Assembly: GCA_902613065.1 (NCBI GenBank)
Contig: CACMFU010000001.1
Location: 62,001 to 126,000, forward strand
Length of the DNA stretch: 64,000 nucleotides
Reading direction: 5' to 3'
From: an uncultured Pelagibacteraceae bacterium
GTDB lineage: Bacteria; Pseudomonadota; Alphaproteobacteria; Pelagibacterales; Pelagibacteraceae
In this document: piece after piece, positions 15,006 to 28,411 of the stretch
How the letters are laid out: every line of letters starts with the position of its first letter
How positions within the stretch are numbered: the first letter of the stretch is position 1
Translations under genes and position numbers: made by a program
The notes under the pieces: generated by a model
The model's database searches: none
Told to the model about the DNA's origin: nothing
Seen by the model: only the letters and a program-made list of their open reading frames with translations

Positions 15006-16961
15006 ATGAAATATCCAGTTTTGTTGCCAAATATATTTGATTATCCTTTTACATATGAAAGTAATATTAAATTAAAAGCAGGAGATTATGTAAAAGTTCC
15101 ATTTGGTAAGAAAAATATTATTGGTGTAATTTGGGATTTTTTTGAAGAAAAGAATAATAAGGAATTTAAATTAAAATCTATAATTGAAAAAATTGAAATT
15201 GAACCACTAAGCAAAAAGACAATGAATTTTCTAAAGTGGTTTTCTAATTACAATCTTGTACCCCTAGGAATGTGTTTAAAACTACATTTGATTAATGATG
15301 AAAATTTAAAAATAAAAAATGATAGCGATCTATTAAAATATGCTCTATCAAGCGAAAAAGAAAGTTATCAACTTTCTGAAGAGCAAGATAAGGCCTATAA
15401 AGAGTTATCTAAAAATCATAGCAGTTTTAGAGTTCATTTACTGCAAGGTACAACCGGTTCAGGAAAAACAATAGTTTATTTTAAAGCTATCGAAAAAATT
15501 ATAAATATAGGATTGCAAGCTCTAATTTTATTACCAGAAATAGGATTAACAAATGAATTTGAAAAAAAATTTAAATCTTATTTTGGATTTGAAGCTGCAG
15601 TTTGGCATTCAAAAGTCAGCCCAAAAAAAAGAAAAATTATATGGAATGGATTATCAGCAGGAAAAATTAAAGTAGTAATCGGAGCAAGATCATCCTTATT
15701 TCTGCCATTCAAAAAATTAGGTTTGATAACTGTGGATGAAGAGCACGATCAATCTTATAAACAAGATGAAGGAATTATCTATAATGCTAGAGATATGGCA
15801 ATATCAAGAGCTAAACACGAAAATATTCCAATAAATTTAGTAACTGCAGTTCCATCAATCGAAACATATGAAAATATTAAAATTAAAAAATATAATTACT
15901 CAAGATTGCTTAATCGATATAAAGGTGCAAATTTACCGAAACACCATGTTATCGATCTTTATCAAAATCAACTAGCGACCAAAAGTTCTATATCTCTTAA
16001 AACTCTTGAAAAAGTAAAAGAACATTTAAATAAAAAAGATCAAGTTCTCTTTTTCATAAATAGAAGAGGTTTTGCACCCTATGTTTTATGTAAAAAATGT
16101 TTAAATGTTTTTACATGCCCAAGGTGTTCTATAAATTTAGTATTTCACAAAAATAAAAAAATTCTTTTGTGTCATTACTGTGGATATAATTCAAAATTAA
16201 ATAGAGATTGTAAAAAAGGAAATATTTGTGAGTTTGTATTTAGTGGACCTGGTGTAGAAAAAATTGCAGAGGAAGTTAAAAACCTCTTTCCTAATAAAAA
16301 AACAATAATTTTTTCTAGCGACACAATGAATAAAGCATCTGGAAAAGATAAATTGAATAAAATTATATCTGGTGAAATAGATATTCTTGTAGGCACTCAA
16401 TTAATATCAAAAGGATTTCACTTTCCAAAATTGAACTGTATTGTTGTATTAGACATCGATTTAACTTCTCAAGGACATGATCTTAGGAGCACTGAAAAAA
16501 ATTTACAACTTTACCATCAGTTATCGGGAAGAGCAGGTAGAACTGGAAAACCAGCTAATATTTATTTCCAAACATACAACTTAAAACCAGAAGTTATAAA
16601 TCAAATTACAAATGAAGATCCTTTTAAATTTTTAGAAAATGAATTAAATTTAAGAAAGAGGAATAATTTACCACCCTACGAAAGATTTATTGCTTTAATT
16701 TTATCTTCTTCAAATGAAAAAAAACTTGATATAGATGCCGTAAAACTTAAAAATATTTTATCAAAATCTATAGATGCAAAAATTTTAGGACCAGTAAACG
16801 CTCCAATATATAGAATTAATCAAAAATTCAGAAATAGACTGTTAATAAGGGCAAAAAAAACATCCAGTGTTCAGAAAAAATTGAAAGATGTATTGAAAGA
16901 TTTTCAACTCTCCAAAGGAATGAAACTTTCAGTTGATGTTGACCCTATCAGCTTCAATTAG
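15006..16961 (+). CDS. priA: primosomal replication protein N' (PriA helicase)
   Basis: LLQGTTGSGKTIVYF Walker A, VDEEHDQSYKQD, CxxC zinc motifs, LSGRAGRTGKPA. Confidence 0.96.
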   Translation: MKYPVLLPNIFDYPFTYESNIKLKAGDYVKVPFGKKNIIGVIWDFFEEKNNKEFKLKSIIEKIEIEPLSKKTMNFLKWFSNYNLVPLGMCLKLHLINDENLKIKNDSDLLKYALSSEKESYQLSEEQDKAYKELSKNHSSFRVHLLQGTTGSGKTIVYFKAIEKIINIGLQALILLPEIGLTNEFEKKFKSYFGFEAAVWHSKVSPKKRKIIWNGLSAGKIKVVIGARSSLFLPFKKLGLITVDEEHDQSYKQDEGIIYNARDMAISRAKHENIPINLVTAVPSIETYENIKIKKYNYSRLLNRYKGANLPKHHVIDLYQNQLATKSSISLKTLEKVKEHLNKKDQVLFFINRRGFAPYVLCKKCLNVFTCPRCSINLVFHKNKKILLCHYCGYNSKLNRDCKKGNICEFVFSGPGVEKIAEEVKNLFPNKKTIIFSSDTMNKASGKDKLNKIISGEIDILVGTQLISKGFHFPKLNCIVVLDIDLTSQGHDLRSTEKNLQLYHQLSGRAGRTGKPANIYFQTYNLKPEVINQITNEDPFKFLENELNLRKRNNLPPYERFIALILSSSNEKKLDIDAVKLKNILSKSIDAKILGPVNAPIYRINQKFRNRLLIRAKKTSSVQKKLKDVLKDFQLSKGMKLSVDVDPISFN

Positions 16962-16996
16962 CCCATTAAATCTTACCATTTTTCACAATCTGAGCC

Positions 16997-17025
16997 TTGA
17001 AGACTGATAATTCGTATGTTATCTA
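16997..17025 (+). promoter_or_regulatory. candidate sigma70-type promoter for the atpHAGDC operon
   Basis: TTGAAG at 16997-17002, 17-nt spacer, TATCTA at 17020-17025, in the 102-bp priA-atpH gap. Hexamers match consensus only partially. Confidence 0.3.
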
Positions 17026-17063
17026 AGCGAAATTTTAAACATCTTCACAATTGAGAGTATAAA

Positions 17064-17618
17064 TTGAGCGAAAATAAAATATCAATAACTTCTAACAACA
17101 GTTATGCTCAAGCATTATTTGAGCTGGCTAACGAAGATAAATCTCTAGCAAAAATAGAGGAACAAGTCGTTGCAATAAGTAGACTCATAAATGAGAGTGA
17201 AGAATTTAGATATTTAATTAAAAACCCCACTACAAGCATTGAGGATTTAACTAGAGTTATTGAAACAATTTCTGAAAAAAACAATTTTGATAATCTTTTA
17301 AAAAGATTTCTAGTTTTTTTAATTCAAAAAAGAAGATTTTTTTATTTAGAAAAAGTTTTAAGTGACTTTATAGAGGTATGTTCGAAAGCTAGAGGTGAAA
17401 TAAAAGCTGAGCTTTTTTCAGCTAAAGAACTTAATGAAACAGATATTTCTAAAATTAAAGAAGAGCTATCTCAAAACTTTGGAGCAAAGATACAGTTAAA
17501 TTATAAATTTGACCCAAGTTTAATTGGTGGCTTAGTATTAAAAGTGGGAAGTACAATGGTAGATAATTCTATTAAAAATAAACTGCAACAAATTCAAAAA
17601 CAAATGATAGAGGCATAA
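17064..17618 (+). CDS. atpH: F0F1 ATP synthase delta subunit (TTG start)
   Basis: NNSYAQALFELA..., first gene of atpHAGDC; start codon reads TTG. Confidence 0.92.
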   Translation: MSENKISITSNNSYAQALFELANEDKSLAKIEEQVVAISRLINESEEFRYLIKNPTTSIEDLTRVIETISEKNNFDNLLKRFLVFLIQKRRFFYLEKVLSDFIEVCSKARGEIKAELFSAKELNETDISKIKEELSQNFGAKIQLNYKFDPSLIGGLVLKVGSTMVDNSIKNKLQQIQKQMIEA

Positions 17619-19139
17619 ATGGAAATAAATCCTTCAGAAGTAACAAAAATACTAAAAGAACAGATAAAAAAACTTGGCGATAGAGCTGAAGTTTCAGAGG
17701 TGGGACAAGTATTGTCTGTTGGAGATGGAATTGCAAGAATTTATGGCTTGGATAATGTTCAAGCAGGAGAAATGGTTGAGTTTTCCGATGGCTCTAAAGG
17801 AATGGCATTAAACTTAGAGAGTGACAACGTTGGTGTTGTTATATTTGGTGATGATAGAGAAATTAAAGAGGGAGATACCGTAAAAAGAACTGGTGCGATT
17901 GTTGATGTACCAGTTGGAAAACAACTTTTAGGAAGAGTTGTTGATGGATTAGGAAATCCAATTGATGGAAAAGGAGCTTTAGATAAAAGTTTAGAGAGAA
18001 AAAGAGTTGAAGTTAAAGCGCCAGGAATTATTCCACGACAATCTGTCGGTGAACCAATGCAAACAGGTTTGAAAGCAATTGATAGCTTAATTCCCGTTGG
18101 AAGAGGGCAAAGGGAACTTATAATTGGAGATCGTCAAACTGGTAAAACTGCAGTAGCTATCGATACAATTATAAATCAAAAGAAAATTAATGAGTCAGAC
18201 GATGAAAGTAAAAAACTTTATTGTATATATGTTGCAATTGGACAAAAAAGATCAACAGTTGCTCAGATTGTAAAAACTTTAGAGGACGCTGGTGCAATGG
18301 AATATACGACTATAGTTTCGGCAACAGCCTCAGACTCTGCGCCTCTTCAGTTTTTAGCCCCTTACACAGGATGTACTATGGGAGAATATTTTAGAGATAA
18401 TGGAATGCATGCTTTAATTATTTACGATGATTTATCTAAGCAAGCAGTTGCATATAGACAAATGTCATTATTATTAAGAAGACCACCGGGGCGTGAAGCA
18501 TACCCTGGGGATGTGTTCTATTTACATAGTAGATTATTAGAGAGAGCCGCTAAATTAAGTGATGAAAATGGCGGAGGTTCTTTAACTGCGCTACCAATTA
18601 TTGAAACACAAGCAGGTGATGTTTCTGCATATATTCCAACAAATGTAATATCTATTACAGATGGGCAAATATTTTTAGAAACTGAACTATTCAATCAAGG
18701 AATAAGACCAGCAGTAAACGTTGGATTATCCGTATCTAGAGTAGGGTCAGCTGCACAGACTAAAGCTATGAAATCTGTAGCTGGATCAATTAAATTAGAG
18801 TTAGCTCAATACAGAGAAATGGCAGCTTTTGCTCAATTTGGATCTGATTTAGATGCATCTACACAAAAACTTTTAAATAGAGGTTCGAAGTTAACTGAAC
18901 TTTTAAAACAAGGACAATATTCTCCCATGACAGTTGCAGAACAAGTTATATCAATTTTCTGTGGTGTAAAAGGTTATTTGGATGATATTGAACTTAAAGA
19001 TGTAGCCGACTTTGAAAATAAAGTTCTACAAAAGTGTAAATCTGATAAGCCTGAAATTATGGAGTCTATTGCCAAAACTGGGAAGATCGAGGAAGACATT
19101 GAAAAACAATTAGTAGAATTAATTAAAGGAATTAAATAA
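17619..19139 (+). CDS. atpA: F0F1 ATP synthase alpha subunit
   Basis: [18 protein letters not shown] Walker [30 protein letters not shown]. Confidence 0.99.
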   Translation: MEINPSEVTKILKEQIKKLGDRAEVSEVGQVLSVGDGIARIYGLDNVQAGEMVEFSDGSKGMALNLESDNVGVVIFGDDREIKEGDTVKRTGAIVDVPVGKQLLGRVVDGLGNPIDGKGALDKSLERKRVEVKAPGIIPRQSVGEPMQTGLKAIDSLIPVGRGQRELIIGDRQTGKTAVAIDTIINQKKINESDDESKKLYCIYVAIGQKRSTVAQIVKTLEDAGAMEYTTIVSATASDSAPLQFLAPYTGCTMGEYFRDNGMHALIIYDDLSKQAVAYRQMSLLLRRPPGREAYPGDVFYLHSRLLERAAKLSDENGGGSLTALPIIETQAGDVSAYIPTNVISITDGQIFLETELFNQGIRPAVNVGLSVSRVGSAAQTKAMKSVAGSIKLELAQYREMAAFAQFGSDLDASTQKLLNRGSKLTELLKQGQYSPMTVAEQVISIFCGVKGYLDDIELKDVADFENKVLQKCKSDKPEIMESIAKTGKIEEDIEKQLVELIKGIK

Positions 19140-19145
19140 TTATAA

Positions 19146-21450
<2,305 letters not shown>

Positions 21451-21451
<1 letters not shown>

Positions 21452-21849
21452 TGAGTAATCTTTTTAATATAGATATTGTTAATCCAGAACAATCTTTTCT
21501 TTCTAAAGATAATGTATTTGAGGTTGTAATACCTGCTGTAGAAGGAGAGATTGGTATTCTTAAAGACCATATTCCAATTATCTCTTTTTTAAAACCAGGT
21601 ATAATTAGAGTATTCTCTGAGTCTGAGGAACAAAGTTTCTATGTTGAAGATGGTATTGTCGAATTTAAAGACAATACATTATCTGTATTAACTAGTTCAA
21701 TTTTTGATTTAAAAGATGCTGATAAAAATTTTGTATCTGAGTCGATAAGCAGTGCTGAAGCAGAATTATCAAAAGATAATATTGATGATCAAAAAAGATT
21801 TCTTTTAAACCACAAAGTCGAAGTTCTAAAATCTATAAGTATTAATTAA
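21451..21849 (+). CDS. atpC: F0F1 ATP synthase epsilon subunit
   Basis: VIPAVEGEIGILKDHIPIISFLKPG; end of atp operon. Confidence 0.94.
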
Positions 21850-22318
21850 CTACTTTTTCTAGTTCTTTTTGAATTTCTTGGTAAACATGAAGTTTAAAAT
21901 CTACAACTTTAGTTGTTAAATCTTTAATATCTATCCATTTCCAATCTAAAAATTCAGGATGTTTAGTTTTAATGTTAATCTCATTTTCCTCTCCATTAAA
22001 CTTTACAATAAACCACTTTTGCTTTTGGCCTTTATATTTTCCTTTCCAAATAATTCCTAAAAGGCGATCAGGAAGATCGTAAGTTGTGTATTTGCTTATT
22101 TCTTTAACTAGTTCTACTGACTTTATGCTTGTTTCTTCTTTAAGTTCCCTCAACGCTGCATCAAAATAATTTTCACCTTCATCAATACCGCCCTGAGGCA
22201 TCTGCCAAAAATCAGCAGGATTATCAATTCTTTTTGCAACAAATATCTTATTTTCTTTATTTAGGACTGCGATACCAACACCATTTCTTAATGGAAGTTT
22301 TTGAAATTTTTCTTTCAT
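21842..22318 (-). CDS. rppH: RNA pyrophosphohydrolase (Nudix)
   Basis: WQMPQGGIDEGENYFDAALRELKEETSI Nudix box; RNGVGIAVLN N-terminus. Confidence 0.93.
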   Translation of the reverse strand: MKEKFQKLPLRNGVGIAVLNKENKIFVAKRIDNPADFWQMPQGGIDEGENYFDAALRELKEETSIKSVELVKEISKYTTYDLPDRLLGIIWKGKYKGQKQKWFIVKFNGEENEINIKTKHPEFLDWKWIDIKDLTTKVVDFKLHVYQEIQKELEKVVN

Positions 22319-22320
22319 TC

Positions 22321-23454
22321 TTAACCATTTAATAATTTAAGAGCAAATTCCAACTGGTTATCAGTATCTGTATTTATTCTAAATTCATCTGAGCCTTCAG
22401 CAATAATTATATCTGGATTTACTCCTACTCTTGAAATCGATTTACCCGATGGGAGATAGTATTTAGAAACAGTAAGTCTTATGGCACCTTCATTTTCTAA
22501 AGGAATAATTGATTGGACTGACCCTTTTCCATATGTACTCTCTCCTACTAATATCGCTCTTTTGTGATCTTGTAGTGCTCCTGCAACAATTTCAGATGCT
22601 GATGCAGACCCATAATTAATCAAAATAACCATCGTTTCTCCATCAATAATATCTCCTTTTTTTGCAAACCATTTTCTATTTTCATACTTCCTTTTGCTTT
22701 TTGTAGAAACTATTTCTCCATTTTCTAAAAAATAATCTGAAATTTTTATTGCTTGAGATAACAATCCACCAGGATTATTTCTTAAATCTAATATGTAATT
22801 TTTAATTTTCTTATTTTTCTTAAATTCTTTGATTTTATTTTTTATTTGTTTACTACTATTCTCATTGAATGATGTTAATCTTATATAAGCTGTTTGATCA
22901 TCTTTAATTTCTGACTTTACAGATGCAACTTGTATAATTTCTCTTGTAATTGTAAATATAAGTGCTTTTCTTTCTCCCCTTCTTCTAACAGTAATCTCTA
23001 TATCAGATCCAACTGGGCCTCTCATTAATTCTACAGCTTCAGAAAGAGTTTTTCCTTGAACTTGAACATCATCAATTTTAACAATGTAATCTCCGGCTTT
23101 GACACCAACTTCCTCAGCTGGCGAGTTATCAATTGGAGAAATTACTTTTACGACACCAGCCTCCATACTTACTTCAATGCCCAATCCTCCAAATTCTCCG
23201 CTAGTCTCAGTTTGCATATTTTTAAACGAGTCCGGAGACATATATGCTGAATAAGGATCCAAAGATTGTAAAACGCCGTTTATAGCAGCATCCATTGCTT
23301 CACTCTGGTTTACTTCATCAACATATTCTTTATTAATTTTATCTAAGACTTCGCTGAATAAATCAATTTTTTTGTAAATATCGTTTTCATTACTCAAAAT
23401 TGGATTTGTAAATATGAAAAAAAATAATGAAGCTATAAAGTATACTTTTTTCAT
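22321..23454 (-). CDS. ctpA: S41 family C-terminal processing peptidase with PDZ domain
   Basis: N-terminal signal sequence, PDZ region, NYGSASASEIVAGALQDHKRAILVGESTYGKGSVQ catalytic motif. Confidence 0.93.
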   Translation of the reverse strand: MKKVYFIASLFFFIFTNPILSNENDIYKKIDLFSEVLDKINKEYVDEVNQSEAMDAAINGVLQSLDPYSAYMSPDSFKNMQTETSGEFGGLGIEVSMEAGVVKVISPIDNSPAEEVGVKAGDYIVKIDDVQVQGKTLSEAVELMRGPVGSDIEITVRRRGERKALIFTITREIIQVASVKSEIKDDQTAYIRLTSFNENSSKQIKNKIKEFKKNKKIKNYILDLRNNPGGLLSQAIKISDYFLENGEIVSTKSKRKYENRKWFAKKGDIIDGETMVILINYGSASASEIVAGALQDHKRAILVGESTYGKGSVQSIIPLENEGAIRLTVSKYYLPSGKSISRVGVNPDIIIAEGSDEFRINTDTDNQLEFALKLLNG

Positions 23455-23801
23455 ATGATCAGTTTTTCTTTAGGAATTAATTCTGACCACATTTTTTCTA
23501 ATTCGTAAAATTTTCTTTTTTCAGGATTAAAAATATGAACAATTAAGTCGATCCCATCCACAAGCTTCCAATCATTGCTATCCTTTCCTTCAATTTTACA
23601 ATTATTCACACCATTAATTTTTAATTTTTCAAAAACTTGTTCAGATAAAGCTTGAATATGTCTTGATGATGTACCACTAGCTATAATCATGAAGTCCGCA
23701 ACTGATGACTTTCCTTCGAGATCTATTGAAACTATGTCTAAGGCTTTATTAATATCAAGCGTTTTGATTATTTCATCTTTAAGAGCTGATATTTTTTCCA
23801 T
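23451..23801 (-). CDS. rsfS: ribosome silencing factor
   Basis: DFMIIASGTSSRHIQALSEQV; DWKLVDGIDLIVHIF. Confidence 0.93.
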   Translation of the reverse strand: MEKISALKDEIIKTLDINKALDIVSIDLEGKSSVADFMIIASGTSSRHIQALSEQVFEKLKINGVNNCKIEGKDSNDWKLVDGIDLIVHIFNPEKRKFYELEKMWSELIPKEKLII

Positions 23802-23818
23802 TAATTAAATTAAGAGTA

Positions 23819-24361
23819 TCAAATTTTTCTTAATTGAGAAGATGAAATATTGACTTTATTAAACTTTATAAATTCAACTGCTTTTTTATTATATTTCTTA
23901 AATGATTTAGATCTAAAAGCCTTTGATTTGTATCCATTTCGATCAAATACCAATATTTTGCACATTTTAGTTATTGAATTGTACCCTTTCCATTTATGAA
24001 AATTTATTAGGTTATCGGCCCCCATTAAAAAAAATATTTCTGAATGTTTAAATTTTTTTTTTAAATATTTAATTAAATCTACTGTACGATTAGATTTTAT
24101 TATTGCCTCAAAACATCTAACTTTTATAAATTTATTATTTTTATTAATTTTTTTTGCATATGCTGTTCTTTTATATAGATCATTTGGATTATTTTTTTTA
24201 AATGGATTTTGTTTTGTTATAGCCCATATAACTTGGCTCAAATCATAATTTTTTTTTGCTAATTTAGAAATTCTTACATGACCAACATGCGCTGGATCAA
24301 ACGATCCACCGAGTACACCAATCTTTTTATTTTCTAATTTGCCCTGTACCATAAACTTCAT
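23819..24361 (-). CDS. nadD: nicotinate-nucleotide adenylyltransferase
   Basis: GVLGGSFDPAHVGHVRIS nucleotidyltransferase motif; ISSSQLRKI C-terminus. The exact start codon is uncertain because the 5' end overlaps proA. Confidence 0.93.
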   Translation of the reverse strand: MKFMVQGKLENKKIGVLGGSFDPAHVGHVRISKLAKKNYDLSQVIWAITKQNPFKKNNPNDLYKRTAYAKKINKNNKFIKVRCFEAIIKSNRTVDLIKYLKKKFKHSEIFFLMGADNLINFHKWKGYNSITKMCKILVFDRNGYKSKAFRSKSFKKYNKKAVEFIKFNKVNISSSQLRKI

Positions 24362-25574
24362 ATTTATAACTTACTAACTGATTTAGACCGACAGGACCTC
24401 TTGGTGGCAAGGTGTTTGTTGAAATTCCAACCTCTCCACCAAAACCAAATTCTCCTCCGTCAGCAAATTGTGTTGATGAATTTTGAATAGCAATAGAGCT
24501 TTTTACATTCTTAATAAAGAATTTTGCTGTATTTTTGTTTTTGGTTACTATTGCATCTGTATGCATGGTTCCATATTTGTTGATATGGGCAACTGCTTCT
24601 TTAACATTATTCACTAATTTAACTGAAATAATCGGTGAAAGATGTTCTTTTGACCAAGTATTATTATTTGCAGGATATGTTTTGCCTTTAAATAATTTAC
24701 TTATTTTTTTATCAGCTAAAATTTTACAACCGCTTTTAGCTAGTGAATTTAAAATTAAATTCACTGATTTCGATTTACTTTTATGTATTAAGAGAGTTTC
24801 AGTTGCACCACATATACTAGTATTTCTCAACTTAGCATTTAATACTATTCTGTTTGCCATATTATCTTCTGCTTCTTTATCAATATACGTATGACAAATC
24901 CCTTCCAAATGACCAATAACTGGAACCTTTGAAAGTTGTTTAACTTTTTTTACTAAATTTTTTCCGCCTCGTGGTATTACAACATCAATGGAGTTTTCCA
25001 TTTTTGATAATAAATAATCGACGAGTTTTCTGCTCTTGTTATTTATAAACTGGACATAATTTTCGTTTACTTTATTTTTTTTTAGAGCTTTCCTAAATAA
25101 ATTTACTAAAATTTTATTACTATTGTAGGCTTCGGAACCACCTCTTAATATAACAGCATTTCCAGATTTAAAACATAGTGCTGATACATCCGAAGTGACA
25201 TTGGGTCTACTTTCAAATATTACACCTATAACTCCTATTGGTATTGTAACTCTTCTAATTTCAAGTCCATTTGGCCTTTTCCATTTGGAAGTTACTTGAT
25301 CTATAGGATCTTTAAAAGAAGTAATAGTTTTAACAGAGTCAATTATACTTTTTAATTTATTATTACTAAGAGTGAGTCTTTGAATTAAGTTTTCTTTTAA
25401 TTTTTTTCCTCTTGCATAAAAAATATCTTTCTTATTTTCGCTAATAATTTTATTCTTATTAATCTCAATTAATTTTACAAAATCTTTTAAAACTTTATTC
25501 TTTTTTTTTGGACTAATACTTGAATTCAAAGCTTTTCTAGAATTCAATCCAATTTTTTTAAGTAGTTTACTCAT
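24327..25574 (-). CDS. proA: glutamate-5-semialdehyde dehydrogenase (gamma-glutamyl phosphate reductase)
   Basis: VIFESRPNVTSDVSALCFKSGNAVILRGG; FGFGGEVGISTNTLPPRGPVGL. Confidence 0.97.
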   Translation of the reverse strand: MSKLLKKIGLNSRKALNSSISPKKKNKVLKDFVKLIEINKNKIISENKKDIFYARGKKLKENLIQRLTLSNNKLKSIIDSVKTITSFKDPIDQVTSKWKRPNGLEIRRVTIPIGVIGVIFESRPNVTSDVSALCFKSGNAVILRGGSEAYNSNKILVNLFRKALKKNKVNENYVQFINNKSRKLVDYLLSKMENSIDVVIPRGGKNLVKKVKQLSKVPVIGHLEGICHTYIDKEAEDNMANRIVLNAKLRNTSICGATETLLIHKSKSKSVNLILNSLAKSGCKILADKKISKLFKGKTYPANNNTWSKEHLSPIISVKLVNNVKEAVAHINKYGTMHTDAIVTKNKNTAKFFIKNVKSSIAIQNSSTQFADGGEFGFGGEVGISTNTLPPRGPVGLNQLVSYKYEVYGTGQIRK

Positions 25575-26680
25575 TAAATTTTAACCATATCATCTTTATG
25601 TATAACTTCAGACTTTGTAACATAGCCTAAAAGATTACTAATTTTGTTAGAATGTTCTCCTTTTATTTTGGATATCTCATCAGATGTAAAACTGCTCAAC
25701 CCTCTAGCAAATTCTTTGTTATTTTTATCTAAAATTCTAACATGATCACCTTTAACAAATTTTCCTGAAACTTTTCTAATACCTGCAGCTAATAAACTTT
25801 TTCCATTTTTTAAAGCATTTAAAGCACCATCATCTATAATAATTTCTCCTTTTGGAGATATAGAGCTAATTATCCATTTTTTTCTTGCATCTAATTTAGA
25901 TACTTTTGGCAAAAACCATGTCCCAGAATTATGTTCTAGTATATTTTTAATTGGTCTTTTAATTAAACCATTTGCAATAGCCATATAGCAACCTGAGACT
26001 TGACATACTTTTGCAGCATCAATTTTCGTTTTCATTCCACCAGTACCATACTCACTTGTGCTTTTACTTGAAAAATTTTCAATTTTAGAATCAATATTTT
26101 TTATTTCTTTAATCAATTTAGCATTTTTATGAATTTTTGGGTTTTTAGAATACAATCCATCAACATCAGACAATAATATTAAGCAATCTGCGCCTGATAT
26201 TTGTGCAACTCTTGATGCTAATCTGTCATTATCTCCGTATTTAATTTCAGAAGTTGCAATACTATCATTTTCATTAACAACAGGTACAAAATTAAGCTCA
26301 AATAAGTTTTCGAAAGTTCTTTTAGCATTTATAGCTCTTCTTCTTTGTTCAGTATCTTCTAAAGTAATTAGAATTTGAGAAATATTTATTTTATTTGAGC
26401 TAAATATCTTTTTAAAAAGATTCATTAATTCTATTTGTCCAATTGATGCAACAGCTTGACTTTTATCAAGCTTTAAAGTTTTTTTATTTAATTGTAATTT
26501 TTTACACCCTAAAGCAATTGCACCAGAACTCACTATAACAATGTTCTTTTTAAGTTTTTGTAACTCTTTAATATCCTTAGCAAATTCCAAAAGCCATTTT
26601 TCTCTAATAATTTTATTGTCATTTATTAATAAAGATGAACCTATTTTTATTACTACAGTTTTGGAGTCCTTAAGATACAT
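25574..26680 (-). CDS. proB: glutamate 5-kinase
   Basis: VIKIGSSLL, VSSGAIALG, C-terminal PUA-like domain; adjacent to proA. Confidence 0.97.
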   Translation of the reverse strand: MYLKDSKTVVIKIGSSLLINDNKIIREKWLLEFAKDIKELQKLKKNIVIVSSGAIALGCKKLQLNKKTLKLDKSQAVASIGQIELMNLFKKIFSSNKINISQILITLEDTEQRRRAINAKRTFENLFELNFVPVVNENDSIATSEIKYGDNDRLASRVAQISGADCLILLSDVDGLYSKNPKIHKNAKLIKEIKNIDSKIENFSSKSTSEYGTGGMKTKIDAAKVCQVSGCYMAIANGLIKRPIKNILEHNSGTWFLPKVSKLDARKKWIISSISPKGEIIIDDGALNALKNGKSLLAAGIRKVSGKFVKGDHVRILDKNNKEFARGLSSFTSDEISKIKGEHSNKISNLLGYVTKSEVIHKDDMVKI

Positions 26681-27653
26681 AGTTTACCAACTTTGACTTT
26701 ATATCTGATACTGATTTTTTATCCATTGTTGACATGAAAAAGATATTCTTTTTTAATTTGTTCTTAAGTTTTTTTAGCTTCTCTTTTTTTTCCTCTTCAT
26801 CTATTAAGTCAGTTTTATTTAAAACTACTATTTCTTTTTTTTTAACTAAATCTTTACTGTATTTTGATAATTCTTTTCTGACTTGATTGTAAGAAATAAA
26901 TAAATCATCTTCAGTTATATCTATTAAATGCAGCAAAGTTTTGCACCTTTCTATATGTTTTAAAAATTTTATCCCAAGACCAGTTCCGGTATGAGCGCCC
27001 TCAATTAATCCTGGTATATCTGCTAAAGTAACTTCTTTGTCATCATAACTAGCAACACCAAGATTTGGATTAATTGTAGTAAATTTATAGTTTGCTATTT
27101 TTGGATTTGCACTCGTCATTGATGCAAGCAAGCTGGATTTCCCAGCATTGGGCAATCCTATGATACCGATATCAGCAATTGTTTTTAGTTGAAGCCAAAT
27201 CCAAAATTCCTCTCCTTGACCCCCTTTTGTAAATTTCTTTGGGGCTCTATTGGTTGAGGACTTAAACCTTGTATTTCCAAATCCTCCTTTACCTCCGCTT
27301 GCTACTAAAAATTCCTCTTTCTGACTTTTAAAATCATAAATAAGTGTTTTATTATCTTCTTCAAATACTTGTGTTCCTAAAGGTACTTTTAAATATAAAT
27401 CTTCACCACCTTTCCCAGTTTTGTTTTTTCCGCTGCCATCCTTTCCTCTTTCAGCTTTGAAGTGTTGTTGATACCTGTAATCAATCAAAGTATTAAGATT
27501 TCTTTCACTAATAAGAATTACAGATCCTCCTTTGCCTCCATCGCCGCCATCAGGGCCACCAAACTCTACAAATTTTTCCCTACGAAAACTTGGAGATCCT
27601 GACCCTCCGTTGCCAGCTTTTACATATATCTTAACTTGATCTAGAAATTTCAT
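26670..27653 (-). CDS. obgE: GTPase Obg/CgtA
   Basis: MKFLDQVKIYVKAGNGGSGSPSFRREKFVEFGGPDGGDGGKGG; GLPNAGKSSLL G1. Confidence 0.98.
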   Translation of the reverse strand: MKFLDQVKIYVKAGNGGSGSPSFRREKFVEFGGPDGGDGGKGGSVILISERNLNTLIDYRYQQHFKAERGKDGSGKNKTGKGGEDLYLKVPLGTQVFEEDNKTLIYDFKSQKEEFLVASGGKGGFGNTRFKSSTNRAPKKFTKGGQGEEFWIWLQLKTIADIGIIGLPNAGKSSLLASMTSANPKIANYKFTTINPNLGVASYDDKEVTLADIPGLIEGAHTGTGLGIKFLKHIERCKTLLHLIDITEDDLFISYNQVRKELSKYSKDLVKKKEIVVLNKTDLIDEEEKKEKLKKLKNKLKKNIFFMSTMDKKSVSDIKSKLVNYVS

Positions 27654-27680
27654 ATAACAACTATGTGAGTGTTGTATCTA

Positions 27681-27935
27681 TTAATTGGGCTTTACAGAAA
27701 CGTAAGTTCTATCAGATTTTGATTTTTTAAACTCTACTTTACCTTTAACAACCGAAAATATCGAATGGTCTTTACCCATGCCAACATTTTCTCCAGGAAA
27801 TATTTTAGTTCCCCTTTGTCTTACAATAATGTTGCCAGGCACAACCATCTCGCCACCATATTTTTTCACACCAAGTCTACGACCTGCACTATCTCTTCCG
27901 TTTCTTGACGATCCACCTGCTTTTTTCGTTGCCAT
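27681..27935 (-). CDS. rpmA: 50S ribosomal protein L27
   Basis: [28 protein letters not shown]. Confidence 0.99.
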   Translation of the reverse strand: MATKKAGGSSRNGRDSAGRRLGVKKYGGEMVVPGNIIVRQRGTKIFPGENVGMGKDHSIFSVVKGKVEFKKSKSDRTYVSVKPN

Positions 27936-27945
27936 AAATTACTTT

Positions 27946-28347
27946 TTATTTAGCTGCTTCCTTAGTTTCAACTGTTTTTTTTGATGGTATTTCTTTTCTT
28001 TTTTCTGCTTCAGAAATAACTTTACCATCTTTTGAATAGATTTTACTTATTCTTACCATTGTAAATTTTTGTCTATGACCATTTTTTCTTCTCGAATTTT
28101 GCCTTCTCCTTTTTTTAAAAATAAGAACTGTTCTATTTTTTCCATTTTTTATTAATTCAGCTTCAACTTTAGCTCCACTAATTGTCGGCTCTCCTAACTC
28201 TAAATTTTTATCATCTCCGTAAGCTAGTATTTCATTAAACTCTATTTTTGAATTTTCTTTTGAATCTTCGAGCTTTTCAACTTTGAGAATCTCTCCAGCT
28301 TTCACTTTATACTGTTTACCACCTGTTTGAATTACTGCGAATGACAT
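27946..28347 (-). CDS. rplU: 50S ribosomal protein L21 with Lys/Glu-rich C-terminal extension
   Basis: MSFAVIQTGGKQYKVKAGEILKVEKL; RRRQNSRRKNGHRQ; adjacent to rpmA. Confidence 0.97.
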   Translation of the reverse strand: MSFAVIQTGGKQYKVKAGEILKVEKLEDSKENSKIEFNEILAYGDDKNLELGEPTISGAKVEAELIKNGKNRTVLIFKKRRRQNSRRKNGHRQKFTMVRISKIYSKDGKVISEAEKRKEIPSKKTVETKEAAK

Positions 28348-28373
28348 AGTTAGCCCTAATTTTTATAGTCAGC

Positions 28374-28401
28374 AATATAGTCTGGGTTGCATCATAGTCA
28401 A
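28374..28401 (-). promoter_or_regulatory. candidate sigma70-type promoter for rplU-rpmA-obgE
   Basis: Minus strand TTGACT (28401-28396), 16-nt spacer, TATATT (28379-28374), about 27 nt upstream of the rplU ATG. Confidence 0.55.
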
Positions 28402-28411
28402 GGTTAATAAC

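Noticed and set aside
16962-17063. Structured RNA leader before atpH
   Set aside because: The 102-bp gap shows a weak promoter-like pattern but no convincing paired stems or terminator.
24535-24894. 119-aa plus-strand ORF inside proA
   Set aside because: Antisense to conserved proA; hydrophobic translation reflects the complement of Lys/Asn-rich codons.
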